Assembly (NCBI RefSeq): GCF_014138435.1
Contig: NZ_JACJIM010000008.1
Coordinates: forward strand, 124,001 to 188,000
Length of the DNA stretch: 64,000 nucleotides
Origin: Methylobacterium fujisawaense
Lineage (GTDB): Bacteria; Pseudomonadota; Alphaproteobacteria; Rhizobiales; Beijerinckiaceae
Reading direction: 5' to 3'
The notes below the pieces were generated by a model. That model worked only from the letters and a program-made list of their open reading frames with translations, was not told where the DNA came from and did no database searches. A program made the translations under genes and the position numbers. Numbering within the stretch: position 1 is the stretch's first letter; each line of letters opens with the position of its first letter. Shown here piece after piece: positions 10,401-17,790 of the stretch.

Positions 10401-11386
10401 TGGCCGACCGGCTCGCCCCCGACCTCGACCTCGACGAGCGCGGCGGCCTCGACCTCGATTTCGGCCCCCGCGGCTTCCGGGTCGGGTTCGACGAGACCCT
10501 GAAGCCCTGGGTCCGGGACGCCGCCGGCCAGAGGCTCAAGGACCTGCCCAAGCCCGCCAAGGCCGACGATGCCGGCAAGGCCGCGGCGGCGGTGGCCCGC
10601 TGGGGTGCCCTGAAGAAGGACGCGCGGGCCGTGGCGAGCCTGCAGGTGGCCCGCCTGGAGGCGATGCTCGCCGGCGCCCGCCGGGTCCAGCCGACGGTGT
10701 TCGGCCCCTGCTTCGCCGCCCACCCGCTCGTGCGCCACCTCGCCCAGCGCCTCGTCTGGGCCACCTTCGCGGATGCCGACCCGCGGACCGGCCCGGGCCT
10801 GACCTTCCGGGTGGCGGAGGATCTGACCTTCACGGATGCCGACGACGCGCCGCTCGACCTCGACCTGACCGGGGCGGCTCCGGGCCTGATCGGCCTCGTC
10901 CATCCCCTGCAGCTCGATGCCGGGGCGCTGGCCGCCTGGGGGGCGCTGTTCGGCGATTACGAGATCGTCCAGCCCTTCCCGCAGCTCGCCCGCGAGACCT
11001 ACGCCTTCACGGAGGCCGAGGCGGCCGCATCGACCACGAGCCGCTTCGCCGGGACCGTGGTGGAGGCCAACCGCCTGCGCGGCATGGCCGCGAAGGGCTG
11101 GCCCCTCGGGTCACCGCAGGATGGCGGTGTGGTCTGGTGGATCGAGCGCGCCGTCACCTTCCCGGGGGGCGCCGCCGGCCAGGCCTCGCTGATCTTCTCG
11201 GAGGGCCTGTTCACCGGCGCGGTGGAGTTCGAGGACCGGGAGCAGACCCTCGGCGACCTGACCCTCGGCTCGCCCTGGAGCAACCGGACGGAGCCGGGCC
11301 AGCGGACCTTCGGCGCGCTCGCGCCGGTGACGGCGAGCGAGCTCCTGCGCGGACCGAGCCTCCTCGCCGGGACGCGGCTGCGGTGA
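7496..11386 (+). CDS. WGR-DUF4132 protein, copy 2 (MolR/YehI-like)
   Basis: A 1296-aa paralogue of the preceding gene with the same order: an N-terminal WGR domain (FGRLGTQGQ again, Trp replaced by Phe), a Pro/Ala/Glu-rich linker (about 70-140), helical repeats and a C-terminal DUF4132 domain (VGFDETLKP, AAHPLVRHLA, YEIVQPFPQL). The reading frame is open far upstream, but the true start is the ATG at 7496: it follows an AGAGGGAGA ribosome site and reproduces the N-terminus of copy 1. It lies 14 bp behind copy 1 and overlaps the VWA gene start by four bases (GTGA). The pair most likely arose by tandem duplication. A nucleic-acid-binding role is inferred from the WGR domain only. Confidence 0.87.
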   Translation: MERYELVEGSAAKFWEVGVSGPTLTVRFGRLGTQGQSKDKTCADAAAAVKEKDKLVREKTAKGYVRADGAAPAPAAASAPAPTAAARKPAPAQASGPAGETVVEPAAERAAEPAAPPPAEPPPAAPAEPVPPPDPAAVFEAVPLPTRLRPGPRPDAAEAWRAIAAPLAAALGDAEAARLAGAPPDRDGLAAWLDAIVDAAEARRHGNPSRAATGDAILRRALEAILRYAVARGGTEAVARLADRRRPTPKTPRPYQRLSWAEPLHLALRAALVHAPEADYDAAVAFLNARIAEDHDWPAACACAFILADDRPAPHPLQPRAVLEAAASAGIDVTADTAFVPLLADAPPDAVAPWRTKRSYHFYFVYCAVDAAEAAATLLAVARAAGQPALPPLDWLLHYATDDQRRTVALAILSTGEAGALPALLPHLHEKPVAAALDAALEADPAAILPRCLAALAGGRSEPALRARVNRALDIHGIDRVRGWLAASGGRGGGILEALAEARAVPLAEPAAWPRVLRDPPWRAKARTRDDLVLALTPLPTPFAHAVPEVAPSYWRERNAVTLNGLEALPAFVTAAELAHPTQGWSRIPPPLSEPPRDDPPALIAWVAARVAQIDEACRYWANSPYRQLVGSLERQPEPLALAIWAQSRVVAGCFHVSQWPEIVWAMLSRFGERAMPGLVGLVEADPVGLLPAVLAVDDGRLAVPAARALTKLKKAREPALAWLRRHPETALIRLLPDAVGRPGALRDAGEHALRVLAQDRADGRAIITSVAARYADQAPDVTEAVAQVLDRDPLARVPAKVGKPPAWVVPSMLTRPRLRDGTALPDAAILTLCEMLSFTNPDAVYAGVPMVREACTEASLAAFAWDLFSAWIAAGTPSKDGWALRALGWFGTDATARDLTRLIRRWPGEAAHARAVTGLDVLVDIGTDVALMNLNGIAEKLKFKGLQEKARQKIAQLAEARGLTPEELADRLAPDLDLDERGGLDLDFGPRGFRVGFDETLKPWVRDAAGQRLKDLPKPAKADDAGKAAAAVARWGALKKDARAVASLQVARLEAMLAGARRVQPTVFGPCFAAHPLVRHLAQRLVWATFADADPRTGPGLTFRVAEDLTFTDADDAPLDLDLTGAAPGLIGLVHPLQLDAGALAAWGALFGDYEIVQPFPQLARETYAFTEAEAAASTTSRFAGTVVEANRLRGMAAKGWPLGSPQDGGVVWWIERAVTFPGGAAGQASLIFSEGLFTGAVEFEDREQTLGDLTLGSPWSNRTEPGQRTFGALAPVTASELLRGPSLLAGTRLR

Positions 11387-12513
11387 GCCTCGACCCCGTC
11401 ACGCGCTGGCGGCTCATCCTGGGCGAGGCGGCGGAGTCCGCCTGCGCGGGGGCCGGCTGCGCCCTGTCGGGGGAGGCCGCCGCCATGGATCAGGCCCTCG
11501 ACTGGCTCTACGGCCGCGACGCCGACGGCACGGCGCGGGGGGAGCGGCGCCAGGGCGGCCGCGAGGGCTCGACCCTGACGGTGCCGGGCTGGATCAACGC
11601 GGTCCACACGCTCTTCCCCCGCGAGACCATCGAGCGGCTGGAGCGCGACGCGATCGAGCTCTACGCCATCGACGACGTGGTCACGAACCCCGAGGTGCTG
11701 GCCCGGGTCGCGCCGAACGAGACGCTGCTGAAGGCGGTCCTGCGCACCAAGCACCTGATGGCGCCCGACGTGCTGGTGATGGCCCGCAAGCTCGTCCAGG
11801 AGGTGGTGCGGCAGCTGATGGAGCGGCTGGCCCGGGACCTCGCGGTGGCGTTCTCGGGGGTGCTCGACCGGCGGCGGCACACGCGCCTGCCCGGCGCCCG
11901 CGACCTCGACCTGAACCGGACGATCCGCGACAACCTGCGCCACTACGATCCCGAGAGCCGGCGGATCACCGTCGAGCGGCTGCACTTCTTCGCTCGGAAC
12001 CGGCGGCAGATGCGGCCCTGGCAGGTGATCCTGCTCGTCGACCAGAGCGGGTCGATGCTCGATTCGGTGATCCACGCCTCGGTGATGGCCGCCTGCCTGT
12101 GGAAGCTCCCCGGCATCCGCACCCATCTCGTCGCCTTCGACACGGCGGTGGTGGACCTGACCCGCGATTGCGACGACGCCTGCGAGCTGCTCATGAAGGT
12201 CCAGCTCGGCGGCGGCACCGATATCGGCGGGGCCCTGGGCTACGCGGCCGGCCTGATCGCGGCGCCGGAGCGGGCGATCGTGGTCTTGGTCTCCGACTTC
12301 TACGAGGGCGCGAGCGAGGCCGCCCTGGTCGCTCAGGTGCGGGCGCTCTCCGGCCAGCGCACCCGCGTGCTCGGGCTCGCGGCCCTCGATTCGGCGGCCC
12401 GGCCCGCCTACGACCGGGCGATGGCCCAGCGGCTCGTGGCGGCCGGTGCCGAGATCGCCGCGATGACGCCCGGCGAACTCGCCGGCTGGCTCGCCGCCGC
12501 GATCCGGAGCTGA
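11383..12513 (+). CDS. VWA (MIDAS) domain protein (YehP-like)
   Basis: A 376-aa protein starting at a GTG that overlaps the upstream stop (GTGA). The C-terminal half is a von Willebrand factor A domain with a complete metal-ion-dependent adhesion site: D220-Q-S222-G-S224, T279 in GGGTD and D305 in SDFYEG. The N-terminal half is helical and matches the arrangement of E. coli YehP, including the length. VWA proteins of this class act as metal-dependent partners or adaptors for MoxR AAA+ ATPases, and one is encoded at the head of this operon (157). The open frame continues upstream to 9454, but that part is only a shadow of the WGR-DUF4132 gene. The domain assignment is firm, the substrate is unknown. 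Confidence 0.88.
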   Translation: MSLDPVTRWRLILGEAAESACAGAGCALSGEAAAMDQALDWLYGRDADGTARGERRQGGREGSTLTVPGWINAVHTLFPRETIERLERDAIELYAIDDVVTNPEVLARVAPNETLLKAVLRTKHLMAPDVLVMARKLVQEVVRQLMERLARDLAVAFSGVLDRRRHTRLPGARDLDLNRTIRDNLRHYDPESRRITVERLHFFARNRRQMRPWQVILLVDQSGSMLDSVIHASVMAACLWKLPGIRTHLVAFDTAVVDLTRDCDDACELLMKVQLGGGTDIGGALGYAAGLIAAPERAIVVLVSDFYEGASEAALVAQVRALSGQRTRVLGLAALDSAARPAYDRAMAQRLVAAGAEIAAMTPGELAGWLAAAIRS

Positions 12514-12522
12514 GCCGCGGCG

Positions 12523-14463
12523 ATGGCCCGCCCCGACCTCCGCGCCCTCACGGATGACGGCCTCGTCCAGCTCGCCAATGCCGGCCTGGTGAAGCGCGCG
12601 CTGCGCGAGGTGGCCGCCGGCCAGGGGCCGGCCCTCGCGGAGGCCGAGGACGGCACCGTCGAGGCGCGCTTCGCCGACGGCACGGTCACGCGGCTCGGCC
12701 CCGGCCGGCCCCCGGGCGAGGCCAGCTGCACCTGCCCGGCGAGCGGGATGTGCCGCCACCGGGTCGCCCTCGTCGTCGCCTACCGGGCCGCGGCGGTCGC
12801 GGATGGACCGGCGCAGCCAGCCGCACCCGCGGCGGTCGCCTGGGATCCCGGCAGCCTCGACGGCGCCGCCTTCGAGGCGGGGCTCGGCGGCGCGGCGGCG
12901 GCGGAGCTGCGGCGCCTCCTGGCGGGTGGGATCACGGTCGGGCTGGAGCGCGGCGCCGTGCCGGCCGCGCGGCTCCCGACCGCGACGGTGCGCTTCCTCG
13001 TGCCCGACGCGGTCGGCTACGCCCGCTGCGACTGCGCGGCGGGGGGCGGCTGCGCCCACGTCGCCCTGGCGATCCGCGCCTTCCGGGCGGCCGGGGGCGC
13101 CGCCGAGATCCGCCTGGGCGGGGCGGCGCCGGCCGGAGCGGAGGCGGGGCCGGCGGAGGAGGGACTCGCGGAGGCCGCCGACCGGGTGGTCGCCGGCCTG
13201 CTGGAGGCCGGGGTGGTATCCGGTCCGGAAGCCCACGACGCCGCCCTCGTCCGGCTGCGGCGGGTGGCCGAGAGGCGGGGCGCCACGCAGATCCTGCTGG
13301 CCGAGGCGGACCTGGCCGGGCAACTCGCGGCCTATGCCGGGCGTCACGCCGCCTACGACGCGGCCGTGGTCCTGGCGCTCGCCACGGAACTCCTCGGCCG
13401 CGTCCGGGGCGGGGAGGCCGCCCTCGGCGTCGGCCAGCCCTACGAGACCGCCATGGGCAGGACGCGCCTCGTTTCCCTGGGCGCCCGGCTCCTCACCCGC
13501 GGGCGCGGCGCCAGCGCCCGGGTCGCCCTGGCCGACACCGATACCGGCGCGCTCCTGGCCCTGGAGCGCGATTTCGCGCCGGGCGAGGCCGAGGTGGATT
13601 TCGTCGGCAGCCTGCCCGGGCGGCTCCTGGGATCGGGCCTGTCCGTCTCGGGCACCGGCCAGGGCCAGATCCTGACCAGCGTCGCCCGGCGCCGGGCGGA
13701 CGGGCTCCTCGCCCTCGGCCGGGGCGCGCAGGGCCGCACGGCCCTGCTGCCGCGGGACGCCCGCGTGACCGTGCCGGCCCCCCTGGCGGCGCGGGACGTC
13801 CCGTCGATCCTGCGCCGTCTGGCCGAGCGGCCGCCGGCCTTCCTGCGGCCGCGCGACCGGCTGGAGGCCTTCCACGTCTTCCCCGTCGATGCGGTCCTGG
13901 GACAGGCCTGGGCACCGGGCGCCCAGACGTGGCAGGCCGCCGTCGAACTGCCGGAGGCGGGCGGCACGCTGCATCTCGCCCGCGCCTACGACCCCGCCGC
14001 GCCGCACGCCCTGGACGCCCTCGCGGGCGCCTGCTCGGGGCGCTGGGGACCGGTGCGGCAGGTCGCCGGCCCGGTGCGGATCGCCGACGGGGCCCTGGTC
14101 TGCGATCCCTGGTCGGTGTCGGTCGACCGGCTCGTCGTGCCCGACCTCGCCGCCCCGGACGGCGCCGGCCACCCGATCCCGCCGGCACCGGACCTGGGGC
14201 CGGCCACGCTCCTCGACGAGGCGGCGGCACTCCTGGCGAACGCCCTCCATGCCGGGCGGCGGGCCTTCGCGGCGAACGCCCGCGCCGGCGGGGCCGACCT
14301 CGTGGCGCGCCTCGCGGCGGCGGGGCATCCCGCCACCGCCGCGCGGCTCTCGGCCTTCCTCGCCGCCGCCCTGGCCCCCCCGGGCGCGGAGCCCGATCCT
14401 TTCGCCCGGGCTGCCCTCTGGGTCGCCGCCATGCGGGATGATCCCGGGCCGGCGGAGGGCTGA
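12523..14463 (+). CDS. Double SWIM zinc-finger protein (YehQ-like)
   Basis: A 646-aa protein with two SWIM-type zinc motifs near the N-terminus: C69-x-C71-x5-C77-x-H79 and C169-x-C171-x5-C177-x-H179. The rest is Ala/Leu-rich with no membrane segments. SWIM fingers are found in nucleic-acid-associated proteins such as MuDR transposases and SWI2/SNF2 relatives, and bind DNA or proteins. Size and neighbourhood fit E. coli YehQ, the last member of the yehL-M-P-Q set. It starts 9 bp after the VWA stop. The ribosome site is weak, so expression is probably coupled to the upstream gene. A 195-bp gap follows, the first real break in the cluster. Confidence 0.8.
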   Translation: MARPDLRALTDDGLVQLANAGLVKRALREVAAGQGPALAEAEDGTVEARFADGTVTRLGPGRPPGEASCTCPASGMCRHRVALVVAYRAAAVADGPAQPAAPAAVAWDPGSLDGAAFEAGLGGAAAAELRRLLAGGITVGLERGAVPAARLPTATVRFLVPDAVGYARCDCAAGGGCAHVALAIRAFRAAGGAAEIRLGGAAPAGAEAGPAEEGLAEAADRVVAGLLEAGVVSGPEAHDAALVRLRRVAERRGATQILLAEADLAGQLAAYAGRHAAYDAAVVLALATELLGRVRGGEAALGVGQPYETAMGRTRLVSLGARLLTRGRGASARVALADTDTGALLALERDFAPGEAEVDFVGSLPGRLLGSGLSVSGTGQGQILTSVARRRADGLLALGRGAQGRTALLPRDARVTVPAPLAARDVPSILRRLAERPPAFLRPRDRLEAFHVFPVDAVLGQAWAPGAQTWQAAVELPEAGGTLHLARAYDPAAPHALDALAGACSGRWGPVRQVAGPVRIADGALVCDPWSVSVDRLVVPDLAAPDGAGHPIPPAPDLGPATLLDEAAALLANALHAGRRAFAANARAGGADLVARLAAAGHPATAARLSAFLAAALAPPGAEPDPFARAALWVAAMRDDPGPAEG

Positions 14464-14486
14464 TCACGGAATCGTGGGGACGCGGT

Positions 14487-14510
14487 TGCCCCATCCGGCG
14501 CCCTGGGGCA
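14487..14510 (+). terminator. Stem-loop between the YehQ-like gene and the retron module
   Basis: TGCCCCA (14,487-14,493) pairs perfectly with TGGGGCA (14,504-14,510) around a 10-nt loop. No T-run follows, so this is a weak intrinsic terminator or attenuator candidate. It lies 24 bp behind the SWIM gene and may mark a transcription boundary between the yeh-like module and the retron module. Confidence 0.3.
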
Positions 14511-14578
14511 GCTTGCCGCGGTTTCGGGCGCCGTGATTCGCCGGCCGTCCCGTCCCGATCGTTGCGTGAGGAGCCCGA

Positions 14579-14662
14579 ATGCGCGGATCCGTCGATCGTC
14601 GCCCAGGCCTGGGCCATCCCGTTCGTCCGGCGCGCGGCCCGCACGCCCACGCGGTGGCATGA
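14579..14662 (+). other. Candidate 27-codon leader ORF coupled to the WGR-HEAT gene
   Basis: An ATG at 14,579 sits 5 nt behind a good GAGGAG ribosome site (14,568-14,573), much better than the site of the following gene. Its frame runs 27 codons and ends in a TGA that overlaps the WGR-HEAT start as ATGA. Such a layout is typical of translational coupling. The peptide is Arg/Pro/His-rich and resembles nothing I recognise. It may simply be a device to load ribosomes onto the next gene; a chance ORF cannot be excluded. Confidence 0.3.
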
Positions 14663-17600
14663 GGGTCGTCCGCGCGGCGCGCCTCCACCTGCGGGACGCC
14701 ACCTCCGACAAGGTCTACGACGTCGATCTGATCGAGAACGAGGCCCTCGGGACGCCCGAGCGCTACTTCGTCAACACACGCTACGGCCGGCGCGGCGCGA
14801 CCCTGCGCGAGGGCTCCAAGACACCCCAGCCCCTCACCGCCGAGGCGGCGGCCCGGGTGTTCGACAGCGTGATCGTCGCGAAGATCAACGGCGGCTACCG
14901 GCGGATCGACGGCCTGGAGCCCTCCGCCGCGTCGGAGCCGTCGGCCGACGGGCGCGCGGCCGTGCTGCGGGCGCGGCTCTCCGCCTGCCTGCACCAGCGC
15001 TGGCCCGAGCGGGAGCGCGACCGCCTGCTCTGGCGCATCGGCGAGCTGCGGCTGGCCGCGGCCGCCCCGGACCTGATCGACCTGGCGCGGGCCCTCGGTC
15101 CGGCGCAGGCGAGCTACGCTCTGGTCTGGGCGCTCGCCCGGGCGGCCGGCGCGGAGGCGGGCCCGATCCTGGACGCGATCGCCGCCGACGCCCCCGGAAG
15201 CGTCGTCCGGGACCTCGCCCGCTTCGCCCTGGCCGCCCCGCTCACCGGGGCGTATCGCCCGCCGGAGGCCGAGCCGGACCTGCCCGGCATGGTCGCCCGG
15301 CCGGCCGAGGCGGGCGACGTCGACGGCCTGTGCGGGGCGCTGGACGGCCTCGCCCGGCATGATCCCGGCCGGGTCGGGCCGGCCCTGGTGGCGCTGGGCC
15401 GGCTTGCCCAGGGGCGGCCCGCGCTGCACGCGACGCTTTGCGCCGCCCTCCTCCGGCTGCCGGCGCGGCCACCCTACCTGATCGGCCTGCGGCGCCTGTT
15501 CAAGCACGCCGAGATGGCCGACGATGCCGCCCTGTTCGGCGCCGCCGCCCAGCGCTTCGAGACCGCGCAGGCGATGTACCAGGCCGGCCGGAGCCACGCC
15601 TACGTCCCCGACCTCCGGCGCTACGTCGCGGTGGACGCGGCGCGCCACGGCCCGGAGGCGCGGCTCGGCCTGTCCACGGCCACCCGCGCCTACATGAAGC
15701 GGCGGATCTGGCGCGCCCTGCGCAAGCGCGGCGCCGTCGGCGACCCGGCCTTCACCGCGCTGGCGACGGGCTTCCTGCTGGCCCTCGGGCCGGAGGATCT
15801 CGACCCCCCGACCCGCTGGACCGCCTGGGGGCGCAAGCCGGACGGGACCTGGGGCCGGCAGGCGCGGGCACGGGGACCGCTCGGCCGCAACTGGACGGCG
15901 AGCCAGCTCCTGTACCGCCACGCCCCGGAGGCCCGGCCGCGGACGGGATCGCTGACCTTCCTGGAGACCGGCGCCGTCGATCCCGACCGGCGCGACGAGG
16001 CCTTCCCGGATCTCTGGAGCGCCCGTCCGGACCTGGCGCTCCGCCTCGCCGCCGAGGGGCGGATCGAGCCGGTGGCGCGGCTGGGGCTGCGGGTGCTGCG
16101 CGCGGACCCGGGGGCCTGCGCGGCTCTGGACGCCGCCGCGATCGGGCGCCTCCTGGCGGCCCCGCACGACGCCGTGCGGACCTTCGCCTTCCAGATCGCC
16201 CAGGCGCGCCTCGCCGCCGGGATCGCCGATTCCGCCGACCTCGCCGCCCTGGTGGCGGCGCTGCTGGCCGCAGCCCTGCCGGAGGCGCGGGCGCTTGCCC
16301 TGCGGCGCCTCGAGGCCGGGGCGCCGGTCGTCTGGTCGGATCCGGACCTCGCCGCCGCGCTGCTCACGAGCCCGGAGCCGGATGTCCAGGCGGCGGTCCC
16401 GGGGCTCGCCCGGGCGCTGCCCCCAGGGCTCGCGGCGCCCCTGGTCGCGCGGCTGGTGGCGTGGCTGCGGGCGATGCCGCCGGAGCCCGACGCCGCCGCG
16501 ACGGCCGCGATCCGGGCCCTGCGCGCCGCCCTGCCCCTCCTGTGGCCGGACCACGACCTGCCGGTGCAGCCCGAGACTGCCGCCGCCCTGATCGCGCACC
16601 CGGCCGCCGCCACCCGATCGGCCGGCCTCGCGCTCCTGGCGCAGTCTCCTGCCGGAGCCGACGGCCTGCCCCCGGAAAGCTGGGACGCGCTGATCGGCAC
16701 GGGCTCCGAGGACATCCGGATTGCCGCCCTGGTCCTGCTGGCGCGTCTCGACGACGCGCGGCTCGGACCCTACGCCGAGCGGATCGTCGCCTTCGCCAGC
16801 GGGCCCGGCAGCGCCGTCCGGCAGGCCGCCCGGCCCCTGGTGGCGCGCCTCGCGGCGGCGGATCCGGGTCTCGCTCCCCGCCTCGCCCGGGAGCTGATCG
16901 GCAGCCTGTTTCGCGCGGCCCCCGACGACGCCTACGCCGCCGACGTCGTGGCCCTGCTGCGCGAGGCCCTGCCGGGGGAATGCGCCGCCCTCGACGACGG
17001 CACCCTGTGGCGCCTGCTGCAGGCCCGCGCCGACGGCGCCCGCCGCCTCGGCGCCGCCCTCCTGCCCGACCGGCGCCCCGCGGCCTTCAGCGTCCGCCAG
17101 ATCGCCCGGCTCGGCGGCCACCCGTACCGGGCGGTGCGGGACTGGGCGATGGCGGCCTTCGCGGCCGACCCGGCTCGGTTCCAGGCCGCGGCGGCCGAGG
17201 CCGTGCTCCTCGTGGAGAGCGACTGGCCCGACACCCTCGCCTTCGCCCGCAGCTTTTTTGAAACGTGGCCGGAGGCTGCCTGGACGCCCGGGGCGCTCGC
17301 CGTGGTCACCGACAGCGTCAAGCCGGAGGTCCTGGCCTTCGCCCGCCATCTCCTGCGCAGCCGGCTCCGGCCCGAGGATGCGGAGGGGCAGGTGCTGCGC
17401 CTGCTGGAGCACCCCGCTCCGTCCATGCATCTCCTGCTCACCGAACTCCTGACCGAGCAGGCCGTGGCGAGCGAGGCGGCCTTCGCGCGGCTGATCCCCC
17501 TCGCCCGCATCGTGATGCTGCAGGTGCTGCGGGGCCGGGTCGCCAAGGACCGGATGGCCACCTTCCTCCGGGCCGAGGCCCTGCGCAGCCGCGTCCGCGC

Positions 17601-17790
17601 CGAAGCGCTGCTGCCGCTCTTCGCCGATCTCACCCTGAGCGGCACGGCCCGGGACCGCAGCGCCGCGATCCTGGCGCTGCGCGACATCGCCGAGGCCCAT
17701 CCCGGCCTCGCCGTGCCCCTCGTCCGGCGGCCGCCGGAGGTGCGGGGGCCCATCTCTCCCTCGGCACCCGTCTCGGAAGGGGCTCGATGA
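14659..17790 (+). CDS. WGR plus HEAT/ARM-repeat protein (type XIII retron ARM component)
   Basis: A 1043-aa protein. Residues about 1-80 form a WGR-like domain; the signature is degenerate (YGRRGATLREGS), with Tyr for Trp. The remainder is a long series of Leu/Ala-rich helical repeats of HEAT/ARM type with no membrane segment. The start ATG at 14,659 has a poor ribosome site but overlaps a 27-codon leader ORF (ATGA). The frame is open back to a GTG at 14,533, but that part is Arg/Pro/Ser-rich and unlike the domain. The stop overlaps the next start (ATGA). From memory, an ARM-repeat protein plus a winged-helix SWIM protein plus RT defines type XIII retrons, so this is probably the ARM effector or scaffold. 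An enzymatic activity is not visible. Confidence 0.8.
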   Translation: MRVVRAARLHLRDATSDKVYDVDLIENEALGTPERYFVNTRYGRRGATLREGSKTPQPLTAEAAARVFDSVIVAKINGGYRRIDGLEPSAASEPSADGRAAVLRARLSACLHQRWPERERDRLLWRIGELRLAAAAPDLIDLARALGPAQASYALVWALARAAGAEAGPILDAIAADAPGSVVRDLARFALAAPLTGAYRPPEAEPDLPGMVARPAEAGDVDGLCGALDGLARHDPGRVGPALVALGRLAQGRPALHATLCAALLRLPARPPYLIGLRRLFKHAEMADDAALFGAAAQRFETAQAMYQAGRSHAYVPDLRRYVAVDAARHGPEARLGLSTATRAYMKRRIWRALRKRGAVGDPAFTALATGFLLALGPEDLDPPTRWTAWGRKPDGTWGRQARARGPLGRNWTASQLLYRHAPEARPRTGSLTFLETGAVDPDRRDEAFPDLWSARPDLALRLAAEGRIEPVARLGLRVLRADPGACAALDAAAIGRLLAAPHDAVRTFAFQIAQARLAAGIADSADLAALVAALLAAALPEARALALRRLEAGAPVVWSDPDLAAALLTSPEPDVQAAVPGLARALPPGLAAPLVARLVAWLRAMPPEPDAAATAAIRALRAALPLLWPDHDLPVQPETAAALIAHPAAATRSAGLALLAQSPAGADGLPPESWDALIGTGSEDIRIAALVLLARLDDARLGPYAERIVAFASGPGSAVRQAARPLVARLAAADPGLAPRLARELIGSLFRAAPDDAYAADVVALLREALPGECAALDDGTLWRLLQARADGARRLGAALLPDRRPAAFSVRQIARLGGHPYRAVRDWAMAAFAADPARFQAAAAEAVLLVESDWPDTLAFARSFFETWPEAAWTPGALAVVTDSVKPEVLAFARHLLRSRLRPEDAEGQVLRLLEHPAPSMHLLLTELLTEQAVASEAAFARLIPLARIVMLQVLRGRVAKDRMATFLRAEALRSRVRAEALLPLFADLTLSGTARDRSAAILALRDIAEAHPGLAVPLVRRPPEVRGPISPSAPVSEGAR

